Positions 41,899 to 51,118 are shown, counted from the first letter of the stretch. The stretch is DNA of 64,000 nt from JAXLYX01 sp046351215 (GCA_046351215.1 JAXLYX010000022.1:19831-83830), one strand, 5' to 3'. Notes: a model not told the origin generated them from the letters alone. Numbers and translations: made by a program.

Positions 41899-44223
41899 AT
41901 GCGCGTGCTCCTGCGCGTGCGAGCGCTCGTGCTCGTCGCGCTCCTGTCTCCCGTCGTCGTGCTCTCGGGTGCGAGCGGCCAGGCTCCGTCCGAAGGGACG
42001 GAGGGCGGGGCCATTCCGTCCGAGACGGGCTCCTCGCTCGTCGAGCCTGCGACGGATGGAGCGCCGGCCGGCGGCGTGGACGAGCCGAGCACGGAGGATG
42101 CGTTCGTCGAGGGCGCCGCCGTGTCGTCCGGAGAAGACGACGAGGCTTCCCCCTACGCCGCGCGCGCCACGCTCGTGGTCGGCGCTCCCGAGGCCCCACG
42201 TCGGGCCACGAGCGACTTCGCCTACGACGTCGATGCGTTCCGCGCGGTTCCGCGACGCACCGCAGAGCGCCTGCTCTCGCTCGCCCCCGGGCTCGTGCTC
42301 GCGAACCACTCGGGCATCGGGCATGCAGCCTCGATCTACCTGCGCGGCTTCGATGCGGGCGAGGGACAGGATCTCGCCATGGAGGTCGAGGGCGTGGAGC
42401 TCAACGAGCCCTCGAATCCGCACGCGCACGGCTACGCCGACCCGGGCTTCCTCCCGGTCGAGATCGTGCATCGCGTCGTGGTGCAGGAGGGGCCCTTCGA
42501 TCCGCGGCAGCCGACCTTCTCGATCGCGGGCACGGCACGGTACGAGCTCGGCGTCGCCGAGCGGGGTGTGCGCCTCGCCGGGCGCTACGGCTCGTTCCAG
42601 ACCTGGCGCGCGCTCGCGATCGTCGCACCCGAAGGGCAGTCCGACGGGACCTTCGTGGCCGTCGACGCCGTCGGCGGCGACGGCTTCGGTCCGAACCGCG
42701 CCCATCGGAGCATGCGCATCGTCGGCCGCTACGAGCATCGGGAGGACGGCGTCGAGTGGAGCTTCTTCGGCGCGGCCCACGCGCAGCGCTTCGACTCGGC
42801 GGGCGTGATTCCGCTCGCTGCGTACGACGCGCGGACGCTCCCGTGCGCTCCCTCGGCCGATGCCCAATTCTTCTGCCTCGTGGATCCGAATCAGGGTGGC
42901 GCGGCGCAGCGCTATCTCTCCGCCTTCCGCGTGGCCGTCGACCGTCCCGGCTGGACGCTCGACCAGACGTTCTCGCTCGGCTTCCGCGACGATCGCTTCC
43001 AGGACGACTTCACGGGGATCGCGCAGTACCCCATGGGCGACGGGCTCGATCAGGCCTACCGCGCCCTCACTGCGGCCCTGCGCGGCGCGTATCGGCTGAA
43101 GGGGCGCTTCCTCGGTTCGGCCCAGACGCTCGAGCTGGGCTGGCTCGGACGGCACGACGAAGGCTCGTCCTCGATGGCCCGGCAGCGCTTCTCCGATGGA
43201 GTCCCCTACGCGCTCGTCTTCGACACCGATCTCCGCCTGACCGAGCTCGCGGCCTACGCGCTCGCCGACTTCGCGCTCGGTCGCTACGTCTCCCTCCAGG
43301 GCGGCGTCCGCCTCGAGGCCTTCCTCGCGAGCGTCACCCACCACGGTCTCCCGACGAGCGATCGCGAAGGTCCGCGTCTCGCGGACGCCACGGTCGACGC
43401 GTTCGGCTTCGTAGGCGCACCGCGGGGCGTGCTCACCGTGCATCCGCACGAGACGCTCGACGTCGTCCTCTCGAGTGGGATCGGGACCCGTCCCGTCGAC
43501 GCCCAGGGCCTCTCGAACGCGGAGTCGGCGCCCTTCACGAAGGTCGTCGGAACGGAGCTCGGAATCCTGCATCGGCTCGCGCTCGGGGAGGTCTCCCTCG
43601 TATCCCGCGGCACGCTCTTCGCGACGTGGATCGCCGACGACCTCGTCTTCGATCCGAACGCGGGACGCAACGTCTCGATCGGCCCGACGCGCCGCTACGG
43701 CGGGATGCTCTCCGCCCTCCTGACGCTCGCGCGGAAGGTCGACGCGCAGGCGAGCGTCACCTACGCGCAGGCTCACAAGACAGCCTCCGGGGCGCCGGCC
43801 TTCGACCTGGCGAGCGGCCCCCAGATCCCCTACGTGCCGCGCCTCGTCGGCCGGATCGACGTCGCGTACCACGACACGCTCCGCGTCCACGGCGAGTCGC
43901 TCGGCGTCTCCGCCGGGCTCGGCGGGACCTTCCTCGGCAAGAAGCCCTTGCCCTACGGCCAGCTCTCGCCGCGCACCACCGTGTTCGATCTCGGCGGTGA
44001 GCTCCGCTACCGCTTCGTCGCGATCGAGCTGCTCGTCGAGAACCTCTTCGACGCCCGCTACCACGCCTTCGATCTCTCCGCGGTCGCCGACTTCTCGCCG
44101 GTCGACGGCAGCACCGGCGGCTCGATGCGTCCGCAGCGTCTCTTCGCGGCGGGCGCCCCCCGCACCGTCTTCGTCACCCTCTCCTTCACCTTCGATCCCT
44201 CTCGCTTCACGGACACTCCATGA
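41899..44223 (+). CDS. TonB-dependent outer-membrane receptor
   Basis: A 774-residue outer-membrane transporter. The signal peptide is clear (MRVLLRVRALVLVALLSPVVVLSGASGQA). A Ser/Glu/Gly-rich spacer of about 60 residues precedes the plug domain (about 95-230): RRTAERLLSLAPGLVLANHS, SIYLRGFDAGEGQDLAMEVEG and NEPSNPHAHGYADPGFLPVEI. The rest is a beta barrel of the usual length, ending in FVTLSFTFDPSRFTDTP. It imports a large or scarce ligand with TonB energy; the His-rich neighbour hints at a metal or metallophore, not proven. ATG 41899. Its stop overlaps the next start (ATGA), so it is one operon with two lipoproteins. Confidence 0.92.
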   Translation: MRVLLRVRALVLVALLSPVVVLSGASGQAPSEGTEGGAIPSETGSSLVEPATDGAPAGGVDEPSTEDAFVEGAAVSSGEDDEASPYAARATLVVGAPEAPRRATSDFAYDVDAFRAVPRRTAERLLSLAPGLVLANHSGIGHAASIYLRGFDAGEGQDLAMEVEGVELNEPSNPHAHGYADPGFLPVEIVHRVVVQEGPFDPRQPTFSIAGTARYELGVAERGVRLAGRYGSFQTWRALAIVAPEGQSDGTFVAVDAVGGDGFGPNRAHRSMRIVGRYEHREDGVEWSFFGAAHAQRFDSAGVIPLAAYDARTLPCAPSADAQFFCLVDPNQGGAAQRYLSAFRVAVDRPGWTLDQTFSLGFRDDRFQDDFTGIAQYPMGDGLDQAYRALTAALRGAYRLKGRFLGSAQTLELGWLGRHDEGSSSMARQRFSDGVPYALVFDTDLRLTELAAYALADFALGRYVSLQGGVRLEAFLASVTHHGLPTSDREGPRLADATVDAFGFVGAPRGVLTVHPHETLDVVLSSGIGTRPVDAQGLSNAESAPFTKVVGTELGILHRLALGEVSLVSRGTLFATWIADDLVFDPNAGRNVSIGPTRRYGGMLSALLTLARKVDAQASVTYAQAHKTASGAPAFDLASGPQIPYVPRLVGRIDVAYHDTLRVHGESLGVSAGLGGTFLGKKPLPYGQLSPRTTVFDLGGELRYRFVAIELLVENLFDARYHAFDLSAVADFSPVDGSTGGSMRPQRLFAAGAPRTVFVTLSFTFDPSRFTDTP

Positions 44224-45032
44224 AACCGATCCCGAGACTCCTCTCCTGCACCGCGGGGCTCCTCTTCGTGGCCGCCGCCTGCGACTCCGGAACCTCCGGT
44301 CGACTCGGCGAAGTGTCGCTGACCGCATCCTCGCTCGCCGAGGGCAGCGCCCCCCTCGGCGTCTTCACGACCGACACCGGTTGGTCCGTGGTCCTCACCG
44401 AGGCGAAGCTCGTCCTCGCAGGCGTCTACGCCTTCGCTCCCGATCCGGCCGAACAGGCGGCGCTCGCCTCGCTCTTCGCGCCCGGCCTGCTCGCGCCCGG
44501 GCTCGCCCGAGCCCATGGAGGCGTCGATCCTCTCGCCAACCGGAAGGTGCGGGCCCAATGGCTCGACCCCCTCGTCTTCGACGCGCTCTCGGCCGCCCCG
44601 GTGGAGCTCGGACCCGAGCTCGCCGAGCTCGGGGCGACGGACGCGCTCGAGCTCCGGCTCGCTCCTCCGCCTGCCGAGCTCGCACCGGAGACGCAGGGAC
44701 ACGTCGCCTATGTCGCCGGGACGGCCACCCGAGGCTCGACGACGATCGACTTCGAGGGCGGCATCGACGTGCCCGACGTGGGGACGATGCGGCGCATCGA
44801 GTCGATCGCCTTCGAGGCCACGCTCGCGGCCGGCGGCGTCGTGTCGCTCGGTCTCCGCCCGGCCACGTGGTTCCGCGGTGTGGAGCTCGAGCGCCTGCCC
44901 GCGCCCGATCCCTCGACGGGCGTCACCGCACTCGTCGCCGGAAGCCAACCCTACGAAGCCCTGAGGCTCGGCATCCGCAATCCGCTCGCCTACGAGGCCT
45001 CCTACGAGGCTTCGGCTGGAGGTGCACCGTGA
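44220..45032 (+). CDS. Lipoprotein of the TonB operon
   Basis: A 270-residue lipoprotein (MKPIPRLLSCTAGLLFVAAAC, lipobox AAAC, Cys21). The mature domain contains TGWSVVLTEAKLVLAGVYAF, which has the same pattern as DGWTLEYTKVLVSVGRFSLS in the next gene: Gly-Trp, an alternating strand, T-x-x-K/L-V-L-V, and an aromatic. So the two are probably distant paralogues with the same beta-sandwich fold. It overlaps the receptor stop by 4 bp (ATGA) and the next gene by 4 bp (GTGA). A surface or periplasmic ligand-binding role with the receptor is inferred. Confidence 0.75.
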   Translation: MKPIPRLLSCTAGLLFVAAACDSGTSGRLGEVSLTASSLAEGSAPLGVFTTDTGWSVVLTEAKLVLAGVYAFAPDPAEQAALASLFAPGLLAPGLARAHGGVDPLANRKVRAQWLDPLVFDALSAAPVELGPELAELGATDALELRLAPPPAELAPETQGHVAYVAGTATRGSTTIDFEGGIDVPDVGTMRRIESIAFEATLAAGGVVSLGLRPATWFRGVELERLPAPDPSTGVTALVAGSQPYEALRLGIRNPLAYEASYEASAGGAP

Positions 45033-45913
45033 CCGTTCGTACCGTCCTCCTCTCGCTCGCGCTCCTCCTCGCCAGCTGCGATGCCGGCGGTCAGGGCACG
45101 CTCCGCGTCCACCTCTCCGGAGAGCAGCCGGCGCTCACCGGCTATCCCTTCGACGACGGAGTCGACGTCGTCGGCTTCGTCGACGGCTGGACCCTCGAGT
45201 ACACGAAGGTCCTGGTCTCCGTCGGTCGGTTCTCGCTCTCGACGACGACGGGCGAGAAGGCGACCCTGGACGTCGATCCCGTCGTCGCCGATCTCCACCT
45301 CGGCGACGCGCAGGCCTGGGAGCTCCCGGGAATTCCGGCGCGAAGGTGGGACCGCCTCTCCTTCGACGTCGTGCCGCCGACGGAGGGGACGCGCGCGCTC
45401 CCCGGGGTGCTCGCAGCGGACGTCGACCGGATGCGTACGCAGGGCCTCGCGCTCCTCGTCGAGGGCGTCGCCCGCAACGGAGGCGCAGCGATTCCCTTCT
45501 CGTTCGGCTTCCACGAGAGGGTCCGCGCCTACGACTGCGTGAGCGGCACGGATGGCACGCGCGGCGCGGTCGTGCGCTCGAACGCGATCGACGAGGTGGA
45601 GCTCACATTCCATCTCGACCACCTCTTCCTCGACTCGCTCGTCGTGCCCGAGCCCTCGATGCGCTTCGAGCCGCTGGCCGCGCTCGCGGGCCCGGACTCG
45701 CTGCTGACCCTGGACGACCTCCAGCATCCGATCACAGATCTCGCGGACCGCAGCGGGACGCCGCTCGTCGTCGACGGGTCGGCGCTCGTCTACGATCCGG
45801 GATCCTTCCTCCTGGACGAAGGCCGTTCCATCGCCAGCTACGTCGAGGCGAGTGCGACGACCATGCCGCATCTGGACGGCGAGGGCCACTGTGGCTACGT
45901 GACGCCGCCCTGA
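45029..45913 (+). CDS. Second lipoprotein of the TonB operon
   Basis: A 294-residue lipoprotein (GTG start; MTVRTVLLSLALLLASC, lipobox LASC). The mature chain has GTLRVHLSGEQPALTGYPF, DGWTLEYTKVLVSVGRFSLS (compare the previous gene), two further Cys pairs that could close a disulfide (RAYDCVSG, GHCGYV) and His residues in the second half (HLDHLF, MPHLDGEGHCGY). These may form a metal site. No family is recognised. It is the last gene of the operon; a weak 5-bp repeat follows at the convergent junction. Confidence 0.75.
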   Translation: MTVRTVLLSLALLLASCDAGGQGTLRVHLSGEQPALTGYPFDDGVDVVGFVDGWTLEYTKVLVSVGRFSLSTTTGEKATLDVDPVVADLHLGDAQAWELPGIPARRWDRLSFDVVPPTEGTRALPGVLAADVDRMRTQGLALLVEGVARNGGAAIPFSFGFHERVRAYDCVSGTDGTRGAVVRSNAIDEVELTFHLDHLFLDSLVVPEPSMRFEPLAALAGPDSLLTLDDLQHPITDLADRSGTPLVVDGSALVYDPGSFLLDEGRSIASYVEASATTMPHLDGEGHCGYVTPP

Positions 45914-45938
45914 GCGATGGCGGCGGTCGTTCCGCGGC

Positions 45939-46850
45939 TCATTGGTGCAGCACGGATTGCCGGTAGCTCACGGTGTCGCTGCGCGTGCAGTAGACCGGCG
46001 TCTCCGGCTCACGCTGGCAGCGGGGGATCGGCTGCATGCCGAGATCGAAGAACGCGCGGAGCGCGAACTCCGCGGTCTCGTGGGGAGGCCCCGGGGCGCA
46101 GCCGAAGAAGCGGACCCGGTCGAGCCAGAGCCGGCACTCCTCGGTCTTCTGCTCGTTGCAGTACGCCGTCGCGGTCCGGTACGTCGCGTAGACGTGGAGC
46201 GGATCGGTCGCCGAGGTCATCAGCACGGCGAGCGCGTCGCGGGCGAAGGCGTTCTCGTTCCGCGCGAGGGCGAGCTCGGCGCGGATCATCGTCGCGATCC
46301 GGAGCAGCTCGCGGTCCGCGACGTGCTGCTGGAAGAACATGTCGGCCGTGAGCGCCGCCCCCGAGGCCTGCGTGCGGAACCGGAACCAGACTTCCGCGAA
46401 GGCGATCTCGGTCGCGAGGAGGGCCTCCCGGTTGCCCTGCACGGCGAGCCTCGAGTCACGCCGCATCGCCGCGTGGATCCGCTCGCGCTCGGCGGGATCG
46501 GTGGCCGCGAGGGCGTCCGCGAGCCTCCGATACACGAGCTTCTTGCGCGTCTCGCGGCGCGCGTTGCCGGGCCGCATCGTGCGCACGCGTCGGCTCAGCA
46601 CCTCGGCGGTCTCCGGGATCGGGGCGAGGAGCGGCAGGTGCTCCTCCGCGTACTGCACGACGAACGCGGTCCCGTCGAAGGACCCCGGGTGCTCCGGAGG
46701 CGGATCGTCGGTGCCGCAAGGATCGGCGGGGCGCTCGGGCTCGGTCACCACCGTCCGACGCACCGGCGGATGCGAGCACGCAGCGAGGGCCCCGGCTCCG
46801 GCGAGGAGCAGGAGCACGCCCGGGACGCGTGTGCGCAACGAATGCCGCAT
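45939..46850 (-). CDS. Lipoprotein, helical, unknown function
   Basis: A 303-residue lipoprotein (MRHSLRTRVPGVLLLLAGAGALAAC, lipobox LAAC, Cys25). After a short Pro-rich tether the chain is mostly helical and TPR-like (RRLADALAATDPAERERIHAAM, ELALARNENAFARDALAVLM, YATYRTATAYCNEQKTEECRLWLDRV). Cys residues near the C terminus (FFGCAPG, RCQREP, YCTRSD) may be paired. No family is recognised. ATG 46850. It is separate from its neighbours (96 bp to the hydrolase gene upstream). Confidence 0.72.
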   Translation of the reverse strand: MRHSLRTRVPGVLLLLAGAGALAACSHPPVRRTVVTEPERPADPCGTDDPPPEHPGSFDGTAFVVQYAEEHLPLLAPIPETAEVLSRRVRTMRPGNARRETRKKLVYRRLADALAATDPAERERIHAAMRRDSRLAVQGNREALLATEIAFAEVWFRFRTQASGAALTADMFFQQHVADRELLRIATMIRAELALARNENAFARDALAVLMTSATDPLHVYATYRTATAYCNEQKTEECRLWLDRVRFFGCAPGPPHETAEFALRAFFDLGMQPIPRCQREPETPVYCTRSDTVSYRQSVLHQ

Positions 46851-46946
46851 GCCCCGACCTTACCCGGGGAACCCGCATCCGGGGAACCGGAATGCGTCCG
46901 CGCGAAATCGTCACCCTCGAGGGTGTCGAAGTGACGCGCTCACGCG

Positions 46947-47777
46947 CTAATGCTTCGTGACGTTGCGCGGCTCGCGCGTCGACCCCGAAGGGAGCGATGC
47001 GAGGAAGTCCTTCACGAGGCCGAGCAGACGCTCCGGCTCGGTGCGGAACTCGAGGATCGACGACGCGGAGACGAAGCGTGCGTTCGGGAGCTGTTTCGTG
47101 AGGACCTCGGCGTCCGTGAACGGATGCAGGGCGTCGTACGGATGCCCGATCACGAGCGTCGGGGCGTGGATCGCGTGCCGTTCGTCGTGGGTCGGCGCGA
47201 TCGGCCCGACGAGCGCGCCCGAGAGGATGTTCGCGGTCGCGCGGGGGGAGTTCGAGAGGATCACCCGAAGCGAGCGATAGGCGACGTGCCTGCCTTCCGG
47301 GAGCTTCCTCGCGACGGAGGCGACGCGGCGCATGAGCATCGGCGCGAAGCGGTTCACGAGGAGGACGGGGGCGAGCAGCAGGACGACCCCTGGGACCGCG
47401 TGCTCGAGCACGGGCATCTCGAGGATCAGCGCCTCGACGCGCTTCGGATGCTTCACCGCCACCTGGAGCGAGACGATCGCGCCGAGCGAGACGCCGCCGA
47501 AGACGGCCGAGGCCACGTGCAGGTGATCGAGGAGCCCGACGGCCTGGTGCGCGTACTGATCCATGCGCAGGAGGGAGAGATCCTTCGGCTTGTCGGACTT
47601 GCCGTGGCCGAGGAGGTCGACGAGGTGGACCGTGTAGCCGCTCGCGGCGAGGGCCTCGGCGAGGAAGCGGTTCACGTCCACGTCCATCAGGATGCCGTGC
47701 AGGAGCACGACGTGACGGTCGCCCGTGCCGTAGGTCTCGTAGTACAGGCTGTGACCGCGGTGCAGGTAATAGGGCAT
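46947..47777 (-). CDS. Alpha/beta-hydrolase-fold protein lacking an obvious catalytic His
   Basis: A 276-residue alpha/beta-hydrolase-fold protein. HVVLLHGILMDVDVN (about 22-36) gives the oxyanion turn, VDLLGHGKSDKP strand 4, GGVSLGAI the nucleophile elbow (Ser97), and IGHPYDALHPF the acid. Where the family has its His (about residue 245, usually a GH or HFPH motif before E-x-P-E), this protein reads SASSILEFRTEPERL, so the catalytic His seems to be missing. Either another His takes over or the protein binds without hydrolysing. ATG 47777. The response regulator gene ends 60 bp upstream on the same strand. Confidence 0.82.
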   Translation of the reverse strand: MPYYLHRGHSLYYETYGTGDRHVVLLHGILMDVDVNRFLAEALAASGYTVHLVDLLGHGKSDKPKDLSLLRMDQYAHQAVGLLDHLHVASAVFGGVSLGAIVSLQVAVKHPKRVEALILEMPVLEHAVPGVVLLLAPVLLVNRFAPMLMRRVASVARKLPEGRHVAYRSLRVILSNSPRATANILSGALVGPIAPTHDERHAIHAPTLVIGHPYDALHPFTDAEVLTKQLPNARFVSASSILEFRTEPERLLGLVKDFLASLPSGSTREPRNVTKH

Positions 47778-47837
47778 GACGACGCTCCGTCCGTTCCCCT
47801 AGGCACGGGGGGACGTCGCGTCAACGCCGGGGGGCGG

Positions 47838-49016
47838 TCAGGGGAGGACGGGCTCGACGAAGGGCGCGCCCGGACGGCCCAGGAAGAAGCCCTGGATCAG
47901 GTCGCAGCCGAGGGTGAGGACGGTCTCGTATTCGGCGAGGTTCTCGACGCCCTCCGCGACGACGTCGAGGCCCATGTCGGCGCAGAGCGAGACCATCGAG
48001 CGCACGAGCTTCTGCTTGGTCGGCGAGAGGTGGATGTCGCGGACGAGGCCCATGTCGAGCTTCACGACGTCCGGCTCGAGGTGCGCGAAGCTGTTCAGGC
48101 CGGCGTAGCCGGCGCCGAGGTCGTCCACGGCGATCCGGAAGCCCATCGCGCGGAGGCGACCGATGCGGCTCCGGGCGTCGCGGATGTCGTCGAGGGCCGC
48201 CCGCTCCGTGATCTCGAGCGTGACGCGGTCCGCGATGCCGGCGAGGGCCGTGGTCGGGTCGTAGAGCGAGTCGTCGAGGAGGTCGAGCACGTGCAGGTTC
48301 AGGAAGAGCTGCCCTCGATCCCTCGCCTCGGCGATCGGAATCGGCGCGAAATGGCGGATCCGTCGCGAGAGGTCGGGGATCCGTCCGAGCCGCTCGGCCG
48401 CGTCGAAGAGCGCACCCGCGTGCGGGATCGTCGGCTCGCGCGTCCGGACGAGCGCCTCGTAGCCGTAGATCGTCCGGGTGCTGATCCGGACGATCGGCTG
48501 GTAGTGCATGTGGAGCGAGTCGAGGGCCGACTCGAACTTCACCGAGAGGCCGGCGCGGTCGCCGATCAGCTTGTCGAGGCCGCCGAGCTCGCCGAGCGCC
48601 TGGCGCTTGAGGTCGGCCATGCGCGCGAGCTTCACGCACTGCGAGACGACGGCGCTCAGCGTCTTGATGTCGACGGGCTTCACGAGGTAGCGGACCGCGC
48701 CCTCGTCCATCGCGGAGATCGCGGTGTCGAGCGTCGGCATGCCGGTGACCAGGATCACCGGCACGTCGAGGTCGTAGCTGCGGATCTTCCGGAGCAGCGC
48801 GATGCCGTCCATCCCGGGCATCGTGATGTCGCTCACGACGCAGTGGAATCGTTGGTGCTCGAAGAGCGCGGCCGCTTCCTCGCCGGAGGCGGCGGGAGTC
48901 ACGTCGAAACCCTCGTACTCGAGCAGCTTCGAATACGCCTCGCGCACTGCATCGTCGTCGTCGACGAGCAGGACTCGCCCGTGGGCGGGCTGCGGTTCCG
49001 AGGGAGACGGGGCCAT
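47838..49016 (-). CDS. Response regulator with intact EAL cyclic-di-GMP phosphodiesterase domain
   Basis: A 392-residue protein. The receiver domain is at residues 12-130: acidic Asp20/Asp21, phosphoacceptor Asp63 (VVSDITMPG), Lys113 (YLVKPVD). The EAL domain from about 165 to 385 keeps every catalytic element: YGYEALVRT, LFLNLHVLD (Asn), VTLEITER (Glu), IAVDDLGAGYAG (Asp pair), VVKLDMG (Lys), VVAEGVEN (Glu) and GCDLIQGFFLGRP (Gln). It should hydrolyse cyclic-di-GMP when phosphorylated by an unknown histidine kinase; none is encoded nearby. ATG 49016, 38 bp after the flippase-like gene, so they may share a transcript. Confidence 0.95.
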   Translation of the reverse strand: MAPSPSEPQPAHGRVLLVDDDDAVREAYSKLLEYEGFDVTPAASGEEAAALFEHQRFHCVVSDITMPGMDGIALLRKIRSYDLDVPVILVTGMPTLDTAISAMDEGAVRYLVKPVDIKTLSAVVSQCVKLARMADLKRQALGELGGLDKLIGDRAGLSVKFESALDSLHMHYQPIVRISTRTIYGYEALVRTREPTIPHAGALFDAAERLGRIPDLSRRIRHFAPIPIAEARDRGQLFLNLHVLDLLDDSLYDPTTALAGIADRVTLEITERAALDDIRDARSRIGRLRAMGFRIAVDDLGAGYAGLNSFAHLEPDVVKLDMGLVRDIHLSPTKQKLVRSMVSLCADMGLDVVAEGVENLAEYETVLTLGCDLIQGFFLGRPGAPFVEPVLP

Positions 49017-49054
49017 CCTTGATCGCGAAGCGTAGTGAGATTCGCCCGTGGGTT

Positions 49055-50062
49055 TCAATAGGCTTCGGTATCCTCGTTCGCGGAGGGGGCGGCGACGTGG
49101 TCCGAAGCCTCGGGATGGGAACGACCCCGTAGCTGCACCAGGCCGCCGAGCAACGCCGGGGGCTGCATGGCCAGGTATCCGAGCAATGCCGCGAGGGTGG
49201 CGTCGCCGACCGGGACGTTCACCGCCCCGAGCAGGACGACGGCCGTGCCCTCGCGGACGCCCACGCCGCCGAGGCTGATCGGGAGCAGGGTCGCGAGGAC
49301 GATCGCGTTCCCGACCACGAGCAGGTCCATCGGCGAGACCTCGAGGCGGAGGGCGAGCCCGGCGGCCGCGTAGCAGGCGGAGGTCAATGCGTGCGAGCCG
49401 ATCCCGAGGAGGATCGCCCGGGCCACCTCCGAGGGCCGCATCGGCATCGCCTGCACCTTCTCGAGCAGGCCCGTAATCTTCGTGCGGGGACCCGCGGGCA
49501 GGAGGCGCAGCACGGGCGCGGCGAGCCGGGGTCGACGAAGGAAGACGAGGCCGGCGATCGCGCCGACGAGGACGGCGAACGCCACGAGGAAGGCGGACGG
49601 ACCGAAGAAGCGTCGCGCTCCGAAGGGGACGAGGGCGAAGGTGGTGAAGGCGAGGCCGACGAGGCCGAACCCCTTCTCGAGGAGGATCGTGCTCGTGCTC
49701 TTCCCGTGCTCGCCCGTGTGCGTGCCGACGTCGAGCGCGCGGTACACGTCGAGGCCGGCCGTCGAGGGGGTGAACGCTCCGACGAAACGGCCGACGAGGT
49801 AGCTCTGTCCCAGCCAGCGGTAGGGGAGGTCGATTCCCTGCGAGCGGAGCAGGCCCTGCCATCGACGGATCCCGAGGCCGACGGCGCCGAGCTGGGCCAG
49901 CACGGCGACGAGGAGCAACACCGGATCGAGCATGCGGGCCCGGGCGACGAGCTCGTCCATGCCCTCGCGGCGCACGATCGCGACGACGATCCCGACGATC
50001 AAGCCGACGGAGACCAGCGTCTTCACCGCCTTCAGCACGCGTGCCCTGCGAGGATTCGCCAT
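49055..50062 (-). CDS. Flippase-like membrane protein (LPG synthase TM domain/UPF0104 family)
   Basis: A 335-residue polytopic protein with about eight helices. YLVGRFVGAFTPSTAGLDVYRALD and PISLGGVGVREGTAVVLLG are the two signature segments of this family, which is also the N-terminal domain of the 990-residue fusion protein at 25568-28540. Family members flip or modify lipids (MprF-type, AglD-like). This copy is free-standing, with no soluble domain. ATG 50062. The nhaR-type gene is divergent (138 bp); the response regulator-EAL gene follows after 38 bp. The C-terminal 25 residues are polar. Confidence 0.88.
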   Translation of the reverse strand: MANPRRARVLKAVKTLVSVGLIVGIVVAIVRREGMDELVARARMLDPVLLLVAVLAQLGAVGLGIRRWQGLLRSQGIDLPYRWLGQSYLVGRFVGAFTPSTAGLDVYRALDVGTHTGEHGKSTSTILLEKGFGLVGLAFTTFALVPFGARRFFGPSAFLVAFAVLVGAIAGLVFLRRPRLAAPVLRLLPAGPRTKITGLLEKVQAMPMRPSEVARAILLGIGSHALTSACYAAAGLALRLEVSPMDLLVVGNAIVLATLLPISLGGVGVREGTAVVLLGAVNVPVGDATLAALLGYLAMQPPALLGGLVQLRGRSHPEASDHVAAPSANEDTEAY

Positions 50063-50121
50063 CGACGGCCCGGTCTACGGGGGGAGATCGGCCTCGTCAA
50101 TTTCCGGGCTTGCCAGGGCGA

Positions 50122-50167
50122 CGGTTTTTCCGAATGAACTTGGCGATACTTCCCGTTGTTCGAACGA
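50122..50167. promoter_or_regulatory. Regulatory element A upstream of the nhaR-type gene
   Basis: A 46-bp element starting CGGTTTTTCCGAATGAAC and ending TTCGAACGA. It matches element B (51193-51238) at 32 of 46 aligned positions without gaps. The shared parts are CGGTTTT, CCGAA-GAAC, CGA-ACTTCC and CGAACG. It lies 33 bp before the ATG at 50201. It is probably the binding site and core promoter region used by the adjacent LysR-type protein. Confidence 0.65.
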
Positions 50168-50200
50168 TGCCCCGGGGACACACCCGAGAGGAGCGCCGAC

Positions 50201-51118
50201 ATGGAGTGGCTGAACTACCACCACCTCTTGTACTTCTGGACCGTCGCGAAGGAAGGATCCATCGCGAAGGCGAGCAAGACGCTCCGTCTCGCGCCGGCGA
50301 CGATCAGCGGCCAGATCCGGATGCTCGAGGAAGCGCTCGACCAGGAGCTCTTCTCGCGGACGGGACGCAGCCTCGTCCTCACGGACACGGGGCAGGTCGT
50401 CTACCGCTACGCGGAGGACATCTTCTCGCTCGGGCGCGAGCTGCGCGAGACGCTGAAGGGTCGGCCCGCCGGTCGGCCCGTGAAGCTGCGCGTCGGCGTG
50501 GCCGACGTCATCCCGAAGCTCATCGCCCATCGGCTGCTCCAGCCCGCGCTCGCGATGCCGGAGCCCGTGCACCTCGTCGTGCGCGAGGCCCGAGCCGACC
50601 AGCTCCTCGCCGAGCTCACGCTCCACGAGCTCGACGTGGTGATCACCGACACGCCCGTCACGGGGGCCGCGCGGGTCCGGGCCTTCAACCATCCACTCGG
50701 GGAGACGGGGATCACGTTCTTCGCCACGCCGAACCTGGCGAAGCGCTACCGGAACGGCTTCCCGAAGAGCCTCGAGCGTGCGCCGGTGCTCCTGCCGACC
50801 GAGACCAGCACCCTGCGCCGCGCGCTCGACCACTTCTTCGAGGCGAGCGGCGTGCGTCCCCAGATCGTCGCGGAGTTCGACGACTCCGCGCTGCTCAAGG
50901 TCTTCGGCGAGCACGGCGCCGGCCTCTTCGCGGGCCCGACGATGATCGAGAAGGAGATCGGCGAGCAGTACGGCGTGGTCCCGATCGGTCGCACCGACGT
51001 GATCCGCGAGCGGTTCTACGCCGTCACCGTCGAACGGAAGATCAAGCACCCGGCCGCCGTCGCGATCGCCGAGGCCGCGCGGCTGCGGAACCAGAACAAA
51101 CGGCCACCCGAGGAGTAG
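50201..51118 (+). CDS. nhaR: LysR-type regulator, NhaR-like
   Basis: A 305-residue LysR-family regulator. It starts MEWLNYHHLLYFWTVAKEGS, and the helix-turn-helix (about 17-40, SIAKASKTLRLAPATISGQI) and the following LEEALDQELFSRTGRSLVLT agree closely with NhaR rather than with typical LysR proteins. The effector domain has VGVADVIPKLIAHRLLQPAL and AEFDDSALLKVFGEHGAGLF, both NhaR-like. No Na+/H+ antiporter gene is nearby, so the name refers to family only. ATG 50201 has GAGAGGAG upstream. Element A precedes it and element B precedes the thiolase operon, which it probably controls. A strong hairpin follows at 51139-51170. Confidence 0.88.
   Translation: MEWLNYHHLLYFWTVAKEGSIAKASKTLRLAPATISGQIRMLEEALDQELFSRTGRSLVLTDTGQVVYRYAEDIFSLGRELRETLKGRPAGRPVKLRVGVADVIPKLIAHRLLQPALAMPEPVHLVVREARADQLLAELTLHELDVVITDTPVTGAARVRAFNHPLGETGITFFATPNLAKRYRNGFPKSLERAPVLLPTETSTLRRALDHFFEASGVRPQIVAEFDDSALLKVFGEHGAGLFAGPTMIEKEIGEQYGVVPIGRTDVIRERFYAVTVERKIKHPAAVAIAEAARLRNQNKRPPEE

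Noticed and set aside
50201..51118. Na+/H+ antiporter control by the NhaR-type protein
   Set aside because: No antiporter gene in the window. The shared element points to the OB-fold/thiolase operon instead.
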